From JAYRSJ01 sp041920215 (GTDB taxonomy: Bacteria; Pseudomonadota; Gammaproteobacteria; Burkholderiales; Burkholderiaceae_C), in contig JAYRSJ010000005.1 of the NCBI GenBank assembly GCA_041920215.1, forward strand, positions 62,001-126,000: DNA of 64,000 nt, given 5' to 3'. The translations under genes and the position numbers were made by a program. The notes beneath the pieces are model-generated. The model saw only the letters and a program-made list of their open reading frames with translations, was not told the DNA's origin and made no database searches. Shown here piece by piece: positions 1 through 8,623 of the stretch; positions within the stretch are counted from its first letter, which is position 1, and the number at the start of each line of letters is the position of its first letter.

Positions 1-2417
1 GCGCGCGGCGCGGCGCCCAGATGGGGGTGCTGCGCTGCGACCATCCGGACATCGAGGAGTTCATCCACGCCAAGGACCAGGGCGATCTGCGCAACTTCAA
101 TATCTCGGTGGGCGTCACCGATGTCTTCATGGAGGCGGTGCTCAGCAACGGCCAGGTGGAGCTGCTGCACCGCGCCGAGCCGGGCCAAGGTCAACGCGAG
201 GCCGGTGCCTACCAGCGCGCTGACGGGCTGTGGGTCTACCGCAAGGTGGCGGCCCGCGAGCTGTGGGACCAGATCATGCGTTCCACCTACGACCATGCCG
301 AGCCCGGCGTGCTCTTCCTGGACCGCATCAACGCCGACAACAATTTGCATTACTGCGAGTCCATCTCGGCCACCAATCCCTGCGCCGAGCAGCCCTTGCC
401 ACCCTATGGCTGCTGCTGCCTGGGTTCGGTGGACCTGACCCGTTTCGTGCGCGAGCCCTTCAGCGCCAAGGCCAGCTTCGATGCGGCGGGCTTCGCCGAG
501 GTCTGTGCGCTGGCCACCCGCATGTTGGACAACGTGCTGGACGTGACGCCCTGGCCGCTGCCCGCCCAGGCCCAGGAGGCCGCCAACAAGCGCCGCGTCG
601 GCCTGGGCTTCACCGGCCTGGGTGATGCGCTGGTGATGCTGAACCTGCGCTACGACAGCGAGGCTGCACGCGAGCAGGCCCGCCACATCAGCGAGCTGAT
701 GCGCGATGCCGCCTATGGCGCCTCCGCCGATCTGGCCGCCGAGAAGGGTGCGTTCAAGCTGTTCAACGCTGATCTGTACCTCTCGGGCGGCAGCTTCGCC
801 AGCCGCCTGCCGCAGGGTCTGAAGGACAAGATCCGCGCCCAAGGCCTGCGCAACTCGCATCTGCTGTCGATCGCGCCGACCGGCACCATCAGCCTGGCCT
901 TCGCCGACAACGCGTCCAACGGCATCGAGCCTGCCTTCAGCTGGGCCTACACCCGCAAGAAGCGACTGGGCCAGGCCGAGGGCGGCGGCTTCAAGGAGTA
1001 CCAGGTCGAGGACCATGCCTGGCGGCTCTACCGCCATCTGTTCGGCGCCGATACGCCGCTGTCGGGCGCCTTCGTCACCGCGCTGGAGCTCAGCGCCGCC
1101 GACCATGCGGCCATGGTGGCCGCGGTGGCGCCCTATATCGACACCTCGATCTCCAAGACGGTCAATGTGCCGGCCGACTACCCCTACGCCGATTTCCAGG
1201 ACCTCTACACCCAGGCCTGGAAGAGCGGGCTCAAGGGCCTGGCCACCTACCGGCCCAACAGCGTGCTGGGCTCGGTGCTGAGCGTGGAGCCCACCGCCGC
1301 GCCGGAGACGCTGAAGCCGGTGCTCAGCGGCGAGGACGGCAGCAACCAGCGCCTGCGCGTCGAGCGCCTGCCCAAGCAGGTGCTGGCCTCGCTGCGCTGG
1401 CCCAGCCGGCCTGAGCTGCCCGGCGGCAATCCGGCCTGGAGCTACATGATCCGCCATCCGCATGGCGACTTCGCGCTCTTTGTCGGCGAGCTGCCGGCCG
1501 AGGGGCCGGACGCGGGCCTGTTCGGCAAGAACCTGCCCTTCGAGGTCTGGATCAACGGCGCCGAGCAGCCGCGCGGCCTGGCGGCGCTGGCCAAGACCCT
1601 GTCGATGGATCTGCGCACCAATGACGCGGCCTGGCTGCGCCTGAAGCTCGACGCGCTGGCGACGGTGGCCGAGGAGCGTGCCTTCGAGATGCCGATGCCG
1701 CCGGGCGGCGACAAGCGCCTGTTCCCCGGCGTGGTGGCCGCCACCGCGGCCGTGCTGCGCTGGCGCTGCGAGCAGCTTGGCGCGCTGCAGGAGGGCGGGC
1801 CGACGCCGGTGATCGATGCGATGTTCAGCCGCGAGGAGCCACGCACCAGCACCATGGGCACCTTGGCCTGGGCGGTCGATGTGGACAACCCCGCCACCGG
1901 CGAGCAGTTCACGCTGACGCTCAAGGAGGTCAGCCTGCCGACCCCTGAGGGCGGCCACATCACCCGGCCCTGCGCGATGGGCTTCTCGGGCAACTACCCG
2001 AAGGCGCTGGACGGCATGGCACGTCTGCTGTCGCTGGACATGCGGGTGATGGATCCGGCCTGGATAGGCATGAAGCTGCGCAAGCTGCTCAATGTGGGCG
2101 AGCCGCTGGGCCATTTCATGGCGCCGGTGCCTACCCTGTCGGGTGAGCGTCGCCAGCAGATCTGGCCCTCCACCGTGGCCTATGTGGCACGCCTGATCAT
2201 TCACCGCTACGCGATGCTGGGCATCCTGGACGAAAGCGGGCAGCCCCTGGTCGAGATGGGTCTGCTGCAGGCCCCGGTGAGCCCCAGCGCCGCCGCCGGC
2301 CTGGCGGTGCAGCCCCAGGCCGGCCGGCCCTGCCCCGAGTGCGGCAACGCCACGATGATCCACAAGGACGGCTGCGATTTCTGCACCGCCTGCGGCTATG
2401 TGGGGCAGTGCGGCTGA
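1..2417 (+). CDS. nrdJ: adenosylcobalamin-dependent (class II) ribonucleoside-diphosphate reductase, 3' part
   Basis: Reduces ribonucleotides to deoxyribonucleotides with a coenzyme-B12 radical, so DNA precursors can be made with or without oxygen. The frame is open through the left edge: the codons before the first internal ATG (base 21) read RRGAQ, which continues the family sequence, so the true start lies outside. About 800 residues are present. NPCAEQ, carrying the radical cysteine and conserved Asn/Glu, lies near residue 120, and the APTGT phosphate-binding loop near residue 290. Two repeated carboxy-terminal modules precede a Cys-rich tail of CPEC...CTAC type that ends in a redox Cys pair (CGYVGQCG). 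The stop is followed 56 bases later by a LysR gene on the same strand; no operon link is implied. Assignment is firm. Confidence 0.95.
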   Translation, partial: ARRGAQMGVLRCDHPDIEEFIHAKDQGDLRNFNISVGVTDVFMEAVLSNGQVELLHRAEPGQGQREAGAYQRADGLWVYRKVAARELWDQIMRSTYDHAEPGVLFLDRINADNNLHYCESISATNPCAEQPLPPYGCCCLGSVDLTRFVREPFSAKASFDAAGFAEVCALATRMLDNVLDVTPWPLPAQAQEAANKRRVGLGFTGLGDALVMLNLRYDSEAAREQARHISELMRDAAYGASADLAAEKGAFKLFNADLYLSGGSFASRLPQGLKDKIRAQGLRNSHLLSIAPTGTISLAFADNASNGIEPAFSWAYTRKKRLGQAEGGGFKEYQVEDHAWRLYRHLFGADTPLSGAFVTALELSAADHAAMVAAVAPYIDTSISKTVNVPADYPYADFQDLYTQAWKSGLKGLATYRPNSVLGSVLSVEPTAAPETLKPVLSGEDGSNQRLRVERLPKQVLASLRWPSRPELPGGNPAWSYMIRHPHGDFALFVGELPAEGPDAGLFGKNLPFEVWINGAEQPRGLAALAKTLSMDLRTNDAAWLRLKLDALATVAEERAFEMPMPPGGDKRLFPGVVAATAAVLRWRCEQLGALQEGGPTPVIDAMFSREEPRTSTMGTLAWAVDVDNPATGEQFTLTLKEVSLPTPEGGHITRPCAMGFSGNYPKALDGMARLLSLDMRVMDPAWIGMKLRKLLNVGEPLGHFMAPVPTLSGERRQQIWPSTVAYVARLIIHRYAMLGILDESGQPLVEMGLLQAPVSPSAAAGLAVQPQAGRPCPECGNATMIHKDGCDFCTACGYVGQCG

Positions 2418-2473
2418 TCGGGCGGGCGCAGGCTGCCGTCATGTGCGGCCTGGGCCACCTATCCTGACCGTTC

Positions 2474-3379
2474 ATGATCGAGAAGCTGGAGCTCAACCAT
2501 CTGCGCATGCTCAGCGCCCTTTACGAGCAGGGCACGGTGTCGGCGGCGGCCGAGGCGCTCGACGTCTCGCAGCAGGCGGTGAGCCTGCAGCTCAAGCGGG
2601 TCCGCGCGATGCTTGGCGATGCCCTGTTCGTGCGCACCGGCCAAGGCATGGTGCCGACGGCCTATGCCCAGTTGATTCAGCCGCATGTGCGGCAGGTGCT
2701 GGCGCTGATGCATGCGATGCCGATGCCGACGTCGATCCCGCTGGGGCAGATCGAGCGAACCCTCAGCATCTCCGCCACAGACCATGCACAGCGCATCATC
2801 GTCGCTGAGCTGATTGGCGCGTTGCGCCGTGCTGCCCCCGGTGTCACGCTGAAGATCTCGAACATCGAGAGCGCCGGCTTGGTCCGTCGAATGCAGGAGG
2901 GCGAGATCGGCATGGCCTTCACATCGAACGCCTATGTGCCCGAAGGCCTGCTGTCGACCCCGCTCTTCAACGAGCGGTATGTGTGCGTCGCCGGCAGGCC
3001 GCTGACCGAGGGGCAGCGACCGCTGTCTCTGCAGGCGCTCGTGGCGCACGACTTCCTAGTGGTCTCTCCGGCCGTGCCGAGCTTCGAGGGCTCGGCGGGC
3101 AGCTGGTTCGAGCAGCAGGGGCTGCGGCGCCGTGTGGTGGCATCCGTGCCGTCGTTCTTCATGGCGATGGAATACCTGCGGCGGTCCGATATGGTGGCCT
3201 TCATGCCATCGCGGCTGCTGCCCGGCGAAGGGCTGTACGAGGTGCCGCTCGAGAAGCACCCGCCCGGCTTCCAGGTGGTCGCGGCCTACCTTCCCTCGGC
3301 CCTGTCCGACCCCTTGTTGAGCTGGGTGCTCGACTGCGTGCGGACCCAGTGCGCAACAGCAAGCGAGCGCCGCTTGTGA
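2474..3379 (+). CDS. LysR-family transcriptional regulator
   Basis: A 301-residue regulator. The N-terminal winged helix-turn-helix (about residues 5-64) carries the usual LysR pattern, with SAAAEALDVSQQAVSLQLKR as the recognition region. It is followed by a periplasmic-binding-protein-like effector domain. The unusual QQAVS in place of SQPAVS is a sub-type mark. It starts ATGATCGAG with no strong Shine-Dalgarno. A RidA-family gene begins 82 bases after its stop on the same strand. That pairing suggests control of, or co-expression with, an imine/enamine-related catabolic step, but the inducer cannot be read from sequence. The family is sure; the target is not. Confidence 0.9.
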   Translation: MIEKLELNHLRMLSALYEQGTVSAAAEALDVSQQAVSLQLKRVRAMLGDALFVRTGQGMVPTAYAQLIQPHVRQVLALMHAMPMPTSIPLGQIERTLSISATDHAQRIIVAELIGALRRAAPGVTLKISNIESAGLVRRMQEGEIGMAFTSNAYVPEGLLSTPLFNERYVCVAGRPLTEGQRPLSLQALVAHDFLVVSPAVPSFEGSAGSWFEQQGLRRRVVASVPSFFMAMEYLRRSDMVAFMPSRLLPGEGLYEVPLEKHPPGFQVVAAYLPSALSDPLLSWVLDCVRTQCATASERRL

Positions 3380-3460
3380 TCGCTACAAGCGCGCCGACAT
3401 GGTGCGCGGCATGGGATGTTCCTAAGCTGTCGGGCATCGCAATCTCGACATCGAACATCC

Positions 3461-3895
3461 ATGAGCACGAAGCTGGTCAACCCCGCGCATCTCTACGACG
3501 GCGCGCCCATCGGCATGTCGCAGGCCACGGTGGACCTCGGATCCGGACTCGTCTTCGTCTCGGGCCAGGTGGATTGGGACGGCGACTCGCGGGTCCGGCA
3601 CGCCACGCTGGACGGCCAGGCTGAAGGAGCGATCCAGCACCTGGTCGCTGTGCTGAACGCGGCGGGTGCCTCGCTGGCGGACGTGTTGCAGCTGCGCGTC
3701 TATGTCCGCGGCGAGCTCGCCGACGGCATGGCGCAGGTCGTGCCGGTGCTTGCCCGGCACTTCGGTGAGGGCCGTCCTGCCTTGACAGGCGTCGGTGTGG
3801 CGTCGCTGGCTTCGCGCGACACGCTCATCGAGATCGAGGCAGTGGCCAAGTTGCGCGGACATCGCCATCTCACCGAAAGTGTGGTTGTCGGTTGA
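3461..3895 (+). CDS. RidA family protein (YjgF/YER057c/UK114)
   Basis: A 144-residue protein of the RidA superfamily, trimeric enzymes whose best-known members hydrolyse reactive enamines/imines released by PLP enzymes. Visible family features are GLVFVSGQVDWD near the N-terminus, the central LADVLQLRVYV segment and the C-terminal RPALTGVGVASLA...IEIEAVA strand. The invariant Arg of the archetypal RidA site (usually in R-x-x-x-x-V) falls in the LRVYVRG stretch, so deaminase activity is possible but this sub-family is often uncharacterised. I chose the ATG at 3461 (MSTKLVNP); an in-frame upstream extension lacks family similarity. It is probably co-transcribed with the LysR gene before it. Confidence 0.85.
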   Translation: MSTKLVNPAHLYDGAPIGMSQATVDLGSGLVFVSGQVDWDGDSRVRHATLDGQAEGAIQHLVAVLNAAGASLADVLQLRVYVRGELADGMAQVVPVLARHFGEGRPALTGVGVASLASRDTLIEIEAVAKLRGHRHLTESVVVG

Positions 3896-3943
3896 GCAAC
3901 CTTTTATAGGCAGCTATGCAGCGAGGCTGTGTGAAAACCCTCC

Positions 3944-4166
3944 TTGGATCGCGTGCGCGGCTGCCCGGAGTCGCTGCGGTTGAAGCTGTACCTGTACGGC
4001 TATCTCCGTCGCATCCAGTCCAGCCGGCGCCTTGAACGCAAATGCCAGCGCAACCTGGAGCTGATGTGGTTGACCGGCAGGCTGACGCCCGATGCGACAA
4101 CGGTAGCGGCATTCGCAATGTCTGCCGTCGCTTCGTGATGCTGTGCCGAGAGCTGAAGTCAAAGGT
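3944..4166 (+). pseudogene. remnant of IS1182-family transposase (frameshifted, internal deletion)
   Basis: Frame 1 from 3944 gives ESLRLKLYLYGYLRRIQSS and RLERKCQRNLELMWLTGRL, the conserved N-terminal block of IS1182-type DDE transposases. After TPD the frame breaks. The continuing family sequence (DNGSGIRNVCRRFVMLCREL) is in the next frame over, with roughly ten intervening residues lost. Everything downstream (the DDE catalytic core) is absent, so it cannot move itself. A stretch gaggctgtgtgaaaaccctc at 3923-3942 may be a vestige of the element's end, though I cannot verify that. The rest of 3896-4251 shows nothing else coding. The remnant makes a false long open frame into the lipoprotein gene that follows. 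Confidence 0.8.
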
Positions 4167-4251
4167 GCCCGTGCCCCAACTCCATTGGTTCACCGCCCGA
4201 CTCCAGGAAACTGCGTTACCCTCCGCCGCCACAATAAATCAGGGAGATCTC

Positions 4252-5997
4252 ATGACCGACGACCTCGTCGCGCCCGCGCTCAGGCCCGGGGCAACCGGAG
4301 CTTGCCTGCTCCTTCTCGGCTGGGTAGTCGCGGGCCTGAGCGGCTGCGGCGGAGGTGGCGGGTCTGCTCCAACACCTCCACCGCCGCCGCCGGCCTTTGC
4401 GCTAGACAGCATCCAGCCCGCCGATGCCGCCAGCGGCGTAGCCCGAAATGCCGTGATAACGGCAAACTTCAACGCCTCACCCGATGCGGCGAGCGTGAAC
4501 ACCGCCAACGTCACCTTGTTCGGTCCGGGCAACAACGTCATCCCGGCGGCAGTAGCGGTCAATGGCGCCACGGTCGAGGTCAGGGCGAAGGCCGGCGCAC
4601 TCCCGGCGGATACGACCTACACCTTGACCCTAGCGGCAGCCATCAAGGACGGCTCTGGACGTTCCTTGTCTCAGGCTGTGACCCGAACTTTCAGCACCGC
4701 CAGCGCGAGTTGGTCGGCCAAGGCCAGCGACCTGACTCCGAGGAGCGACAACACGGGCGGCACCCGGCCGATCGTTCACACCGACGCTGCCGGCCGTACG
4801 ACAGCGGCATGGTTGGACAGAACCGCCGTGTCGGCCTCTGTCCTGTATGCGGCCCGCTTGGACCGGATCAGCGGCAGCTGGAGCCTGCCCGTTCCCGTGG
4901 CCACGGAATCACAGGGGGTGCTGGTAGGCATCGGTTTGGCGGCGGGCCCAGGCGGCGACATATTCCTGACCTGGGCCCGCACGCCCTTTGGCAGTGCGAC
5001 GCCAGGCATCCAGTTCTCGCGCTATGCGTTGAGCAGCAACAGCTGGTCTGCACCTGTGGATGTGAACGCCGCGCCTGCTGATGGCTTCGGAGTGGGACAA
5101 GTCGTCCCGGTCAATGACGCCGCAGGCAACATCACGCTGTTGCACAGCAACAGTCAAAGCATCTTTGCCGCACGGCTGGATGCGGCGACGGGCGCGTGGA
5201 AAGTACCGCGCCGCATCGACTATCCGAGGCCGTCGAACTACATCTACCAGGTGCGCGCAGCCGCCGACGACCAGGGCAATCTGATCGCGGCCTGGATGCA
5301 GCTGGACCAGGATGATCAGCGCGCCCTCTATGCCGCCCGCTATGACATCGCCACCGGCGAATGGGCGCCGGCACAGCGCGTGGCCAGCACGCCGCCCAAC
5401 GGCGCCGAACCGTTCGCCCTTGCCGTTGACCGTACTGGCGTCGCGACGATCGCCTGGACCTTGAGTGGCGGGATCGCGGGCACGACGACGCTCTGGGCCT
5501 CACGGCTCGATGCGCAGGGAAATACTTGGAGTAGCGCCGCGCGGGTAGACCGGGCCAACGACGGTGTCGTCGGTCTCGGTGTCATGCTGGTGGTGGATGG
5601 TGCCGGCACGGTCACGGCTGCCTGGAGCCAAGGTGCCAAGGGCCTGCGTACCGCGCGTTGGGCTCGAGGCGCAATGGGCTGGGCTGACTACGGCGTCATC
5701 GCGCCCGACGGCGTACCGGTCGACAACGGCGCCGAAGCACTGCTCACGGACGCTGCCGGCAACCTCTTGCTTGTCGGCGTGGCGAGCCAGGAGATCTACG
5801 CCGCCCGCTATCTCGCCACCACGTCTCGTTGGCAGTCGCCCGTCATCATCAGCGCGCCATCGACGGGCACGGGCGTGTTCGTCAACCCGCCTGCCGTCAG
5901 CATGGATGGCACCGGCGATGTGGTCGCGCTTTGGTTCGCACAAAACCAACTTGCCACAGCGACGCAGCACGTCCTGTCTTTCAATCGACTGCGCTGA
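4252..5997 (+). CDS. Ig-like (Big_5-type) domain lipoprotein with repeated beta-strand body
   Basis: A 581-residue exported protein. An N-terminal hydrophobic segment ends in the lipobox LSGC, followed by a Gly run and a Pro-rich linker (TPPPPPP), so it should be a lipid-anchored envelope protein. Residues of about 45-150 match a bacterial Ig-like fold (PADAASGVARNAVITANFN ... ADTTYTLTLAAAIKDGSG). The rest consists of recurring units in which a Trp-rich strand is followed by an Asp-Ala-Ala-Gly-Asn turn and a strand such as LIAAWMQ, suggesting a beta-propeller. Start: ATG at 4252 with agggag 6 bases upstream; the frame continues further 5' only through the IS remnant. Function is unknown; surface binding is a guess. 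Confidence 0.75.
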   Translation: MTDDLVAPALRPGATGACLLLLGWVVAGLSGCGGGGGSAPTPPPPPPAFALDSIQPADAASGVARNAVITANFNASPDAASVNTANVTLFGPGNNVIPAAVAVNGATVEVRAKAGALPADTTYTLTLAAAIKDGSGRSLSQAVTRTFSTASASWSAKASDLTPRSDNTGGTRPIVHTDAAGRTTAAWLDRTAVSASVLYAARLDRISGSWSLPVPVATESQGVLVGIGLAAGPGGDIFLTWARTPFGSATPGIQFSRYALSSNSWSAPVDVNAAPADGFGVGQVVPVNDAAGNITLLHSNSQSIFAARLDAATGAWKVPRRIDYPRPSNYIYQVRAAADDQGNLIAAWMQLDQDDQRALYAARYDIATGEWAPAQRVASTPPNGAEPFALAVDRTGVATIAWTLSGGIAGTTTLWASRLDAQGNTWSSAARVDRANDGVVGLGVMLVVDGAGTVTAAWSQGAKGLRTARWARGAMGWADYGVIAPDGVPVDNGAEALLTDAAGNLLLVGVASQEIYAARYLATTSRWQSPVIISAPSTGTGVFVNPPAVSMDGTGDVVALWFAQNQLATATQHVLSFNRLR

Positions 5998-6217
5998 GGG
6001 GGCTTCGTTACGGCTGACGCAAAGGGCGTCCTGGGCGCGTCGACTCAATATTCATCGTTCATTCGCAGGCCATCCGCTGGAGATCGCAATCGGCCTCGAT
6101 CGGCGCCGGCACGCCGGGCTGGCGCGCCGGTGCTCAAGCCGATGCGAAGAAGCAGGCTCAGCTGCGTCCGCGCATCGGCTCGTCAAAGACAGAAGCGATC
6201 GATCAGTCCCATGCTGA

Positions 6218-6460
6218 TCAAGCACGGCGGGTGTCGGACGGGGTGGCACTGTTGAGCGCCATCAGCGCGCTCCGACGACCCTCGATCACCACGCGGGGCA
6301 GCTGAACAATGGTCTGCGTGGTCGAGTTGACAGGCTGCGACTTGCCGGTGATCACGACGCGGGGCAGTTGCTTGATCGTCGTTGCATCCGCATGGGCGAT
6401 CAGGGGGCAGGCTGCTGCGACGATGATGGCGGCGATGGCTTGGATGGCGGTGGTTTTCAT
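6218..6460 (-). CDS. small secreted protein with duplicated QLPRVVIxG motif
   Basis: An 80-residue product with a convincing Sec signal peptide (MKTTAIQAIAAIIVAAACPL, likely cut after AHA). The mature part contains two copies of a short unit: TIKQLPRVVITGK and TIVQLPRVVIEGR, 20 or so residues apart. No enzyme motif is visible. A good ribosome site (aggagc, antisense of gctcct at 6465-6470) precedes the ATG. It stands alone, convergent with the Ig-like lipoprotein gene (5998-6217 between them holds nothing I can name). 6461-6734 upstream also has no supported gene. I do not recognise a family. The duplicated motif and signal peptide argue that it is a real gene rather than chance. Confidence 0.6.
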   Translation of the reverse strand: MKTTAIQAIAAIIVAAACPLIAHADATTIKQLPRVVITGKSQPVNSTTQTIVQLPRVVIEGRRSALMALNSATPSDTRRA

Positions 6461-6734
6461 GCTTGGCTCCTGGTTCGTCTCAGCGGATTGCTGTGTCGAT
6501 GGAGTCAGTATCGGAAGTCACCTCTCGATGCACCACGCATAGGCGACGAGCTGCATGTTCTGCCGCCTGAATCGTCAGCAGGGCATGGCGAGCGGAATCC
6601 TCGTCAGGCGCGAGGCGGGGGGGGCTTCTGCGCCGCTTGCGCCCGATGCACTTCGCCTCAGCCCAAGGCGGCAACTGGCATCGCCTATTCCGTGGCCAGC
6701 CACCGCCCATCGACGGCTTCGAGGTACTTGCAGC

Positions 6735-7631
6735 TTATGGTTTGACGCACAACGGATCCCACCAGCCGCTGATCAGTCGCTCGGGCCGGCTGCCGGCACG
6801 CACATAGGCGCTGCTCTCCCAGGCGTCCAGCGGCACCGCCAGGCCGGCGTAGATGCCGTGCTGCGGGCCCGGCACGATCCGCCCACCGGCCTGCAGGCTC
6901 TCGCCGGCCCGTATGCCGCCGCCCGCTTCGATGTCGGCCGTGGCGCGTATGCCCCAGTCGGCCTGCAGATGGCTTTCGCAGAGGATGCCGCCGCCGCTGT
7001 CTATGCCGCGGCGCACCCGCACGGCGCCGGCAGCGTGCAGATCACCGCCGCTGGTCACGCTGCCCTCGCAGTCCAGCTCGCTGCCGGCACGCAGATCGCG
7101 TCCGACGCGCAGATTGCCGCCAATCTGCAGACGGCTGCCGCTGTCCAGATCCCAGCCGACGCGTAGATGGCCCTTGCAGACCAGCCGCTCGGCCACCTCC
7201 AGATGCCAGGCCACGCGCGCATCGGAACCCAGCTGCGCGCTGCCGCCGCAGCGCAGGGCGCCGCTGACGCGCAGATCCTCGCCCACCTGCAGATCGGCGC
7301 CCACCTTGACGCCGCCCTCGACCTGCAGGCTGCGGCCCGTCTTCAGCAGGCGGCCGATCTCGACATTGCCGCGGCATTGCACGGTGCCGGCGAAGACCAG
7401 GGCCTCGGCCTCCAGCCCGTTCAGCACCAGCAGCTCGTTGCTGGGCCCCAGCTGGCTGAGCAGCCATACGGCATCGTCGAGTCGCCCCTCTGCCACCAGA
7501 TCGTTCAGCAGTGCCTGGTAATTGCTGCCCAGCTCCTGCCGCCGCAGATACCAGCGATAGCCGTCGGCACAGGGTCTCTTCGAGCGTATGAAGTCGCGTG
7601 TGATGTCCACGCCTGCCAGTCTGGATGTCAT
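6735..7631 (-). CDS. bactofilin-like polymer-forming beta-solenoid protein
   Basis: A 298-residue protein. The N-terminal 90 residues (YRWYLRRQELGSNYQALLND onward) look helical. From about residue 85 to 265 the chain is a near-continuous series of short strands with Gly turns (VGADLQVGEDLRVSGALRCG, LQIGGNLRVGRDLRAGSELD) at roughly six-residue periodicity. This is the signature of bactofilin-type beta-helices, but much longer than the usual ~100-residue bactofilin core. No signal peptide or membrane segment is present, so it is probably cytoplasmic. Its ATG overlaps the stop of the upstream universal stress gene (ATGA, 7628-7631), implying translational coupling. The start is chosen for that overlap; a longer in-frame extension would run through the stress gene antisense-free region and lacks similarity. 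Role: inferred scaffold. Confidence 0.65.
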   Translation of the reverse strand: MTSRLAGVDITRDFIRSKRPCADGYRWYLRRQELGSNYQALLNDLVAEGRLDDAVWLLSQLGPSNELLVLNGLEAEALVFAGTVQCRGNVEIGRLLKTGRSLQVEGGVKVGADLQVGEDLRVSGALRCGGSAQLGSDARVAWHLEVAERLVCKGHLRVGWDLDSGSRLQIGGNLRVGRDLRAGSELDCEGSVTSGGDLHAAGAVRVRRGIDSGGGILCESHLQADWGIRATADIEAGGGIRAGESLQAGGRIVPGPQHGIYAGLAVPLDAWESSAYVRAGSRPERLISGWWDPLCVKP

Positions 7632-8548
7632 GGCTGGCGACTCCAGGGCGCCGGGTCGACCGCGAGCCCGCTGGCGACGGCCGGGCGCAGGCGCCGCGCG
7701 GCCCGGCAGGCCGACAGCTGCTCGCCGGGCAGCAGCAGCAGATCGCAGTCCAGCGCCTCGTCCAGACGCTGCTGGAAGGAGGCGACGATGCCGCGCTGTG
7801 CCCAGGGTGAAGGGCGGTAGTGGGCCAGCACCAGATCGCTGCCGCTGTAGTCGGCCTGGTTGGCGATCAGGCGCACCGCGTCCTGCTCGCCGCGTCGATG
7901 CGCCAGGCGGTTGCGACGGCTGGCGAGCTGATCGCTGTTGTGGATGCCGCCCCCGTCCCGGCCGGCGCCGGGTGGCGGCCACTCGCTGGCGCTGCCGTCT
8001 GCCGCTGCCGCGGCGCAACGGGCCGCAGCCGCCGGTGCTGGATTCAGGTGCAGCAGCTCGATGTGGCTGCCGCGCACAAAAGGCGGTAGCGGCTCCGGCA
8101 GTGCTCCGCTGTCGCAGGCCTTGCAGACGGCCAGCATACGGGCATAAGGGCCGCTCACCGTGCGCTTGACGATCAGCAGCGGGCAGCGGGCCAGCTCCAG
8201 CATATTGCGCGCCGGCAGCCAGGCCCAGCGGGCCGGGAAGCGCCGCAGCAGCGCGCTGTGGGCGACCACCAGTATCTCGGCGGCGCGCGGCTGCCGCTGC
8301 ATCTGCCGGCCCAGCTCGGCAGGGCTGGGGAAGGGGTTGGCCACCTCGATGGCATAGCGTCGCTCCAGCTGGCGCGAGCGCATGGCCAGGCGGCCCAGAA
8401 AGTCGGCCAGACGCTGGTTCTCGAAGCCGCCCCAGTAGACCAGCTCCAGGCTCAGCCCATGGCGGGCGGCGAGCTGGGCGGCACGCTCGATCGCATGCTC
8501 GGAGCCGGCGGAGAAGTCGCACAGGCTCAGTATTCGCTTGATGTTCAT
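7628..8548 (-). CDS. universal stress protein (UspA-like) family
   Basis: A 306-residue cytoplasmic protein beginning IKRILSLCDFSAGSEHAIERAAQLAARHG, the opening strand-helix of the UspA fold. A second Usp-like half is suggested by SGSDLVLAHYRPSP and the LLLLPGEQ segment near the C-terminus. The ATP-binding G-2x-G-9x-G(S/T) loop is not clearly preserved: the ILVVAHSALLRRF segment stands where it would be. Nucleotide binding is therefore doubtful in the first half. It overlaps by four bases the downstream bactofilin-like gene, so the two are almost certainly made together. It follows the GreA/Rnk-type gene on the same strand after 75 bases. Family likely; biochemical role unknown. Confidence 0.7.
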   Translation of the reverse strand: MNIKRILSLCDFSAGSEHAIERAAQLAARHGLSLELVYWGGFENQRLADFLGRLAMRSRQLERRYAIEVANPFPSPAELGRQMQRQPRAAEILVVAHSALLRRFPARWAWLPARNMLELARCPLLIVKRTVSGPYARMLAVCKACDSGALPEPLPPFVRGSHIELLHLNPAPAAAARCAAAAADGSASEWPPPGAGRDGGGIHNSDQLASRRNRLAHRRGEQDAVRLIANQADYSGSDLVLAHYRPSPWAQRGIVASFQQRLDEALDCDLLLLPGEQLSACRAARRLRPAVASGLAVDPAPWSRQP

Positions 8549-8623
8549 GGAATTTTGGACAAAGCAGATCCACCGAGCCGGCGCAGGGCTCGTTGGAAAA
8601 TGAAAGGGGCGCCGGCGCCCGGG

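Noticed and set aside
4042..4251. In-frame 5' extension of the Ig-like lipoprotein gene.
   Set aside because: It covers the IS1182 remnant in a shifted frame, and no signal peptide would be at the N-terminus. The ATG at 4252 has a ribosome site and signal/lipobox.
6480..6710. A 76-codon open frame on the minus strand between the small secreted protein gene and the bactofilin-like gene.
   Set aside because: Arg/Cys-rich text with no signal peptide, motif or ribosome site; typical chance frame in GC-rich DNA.
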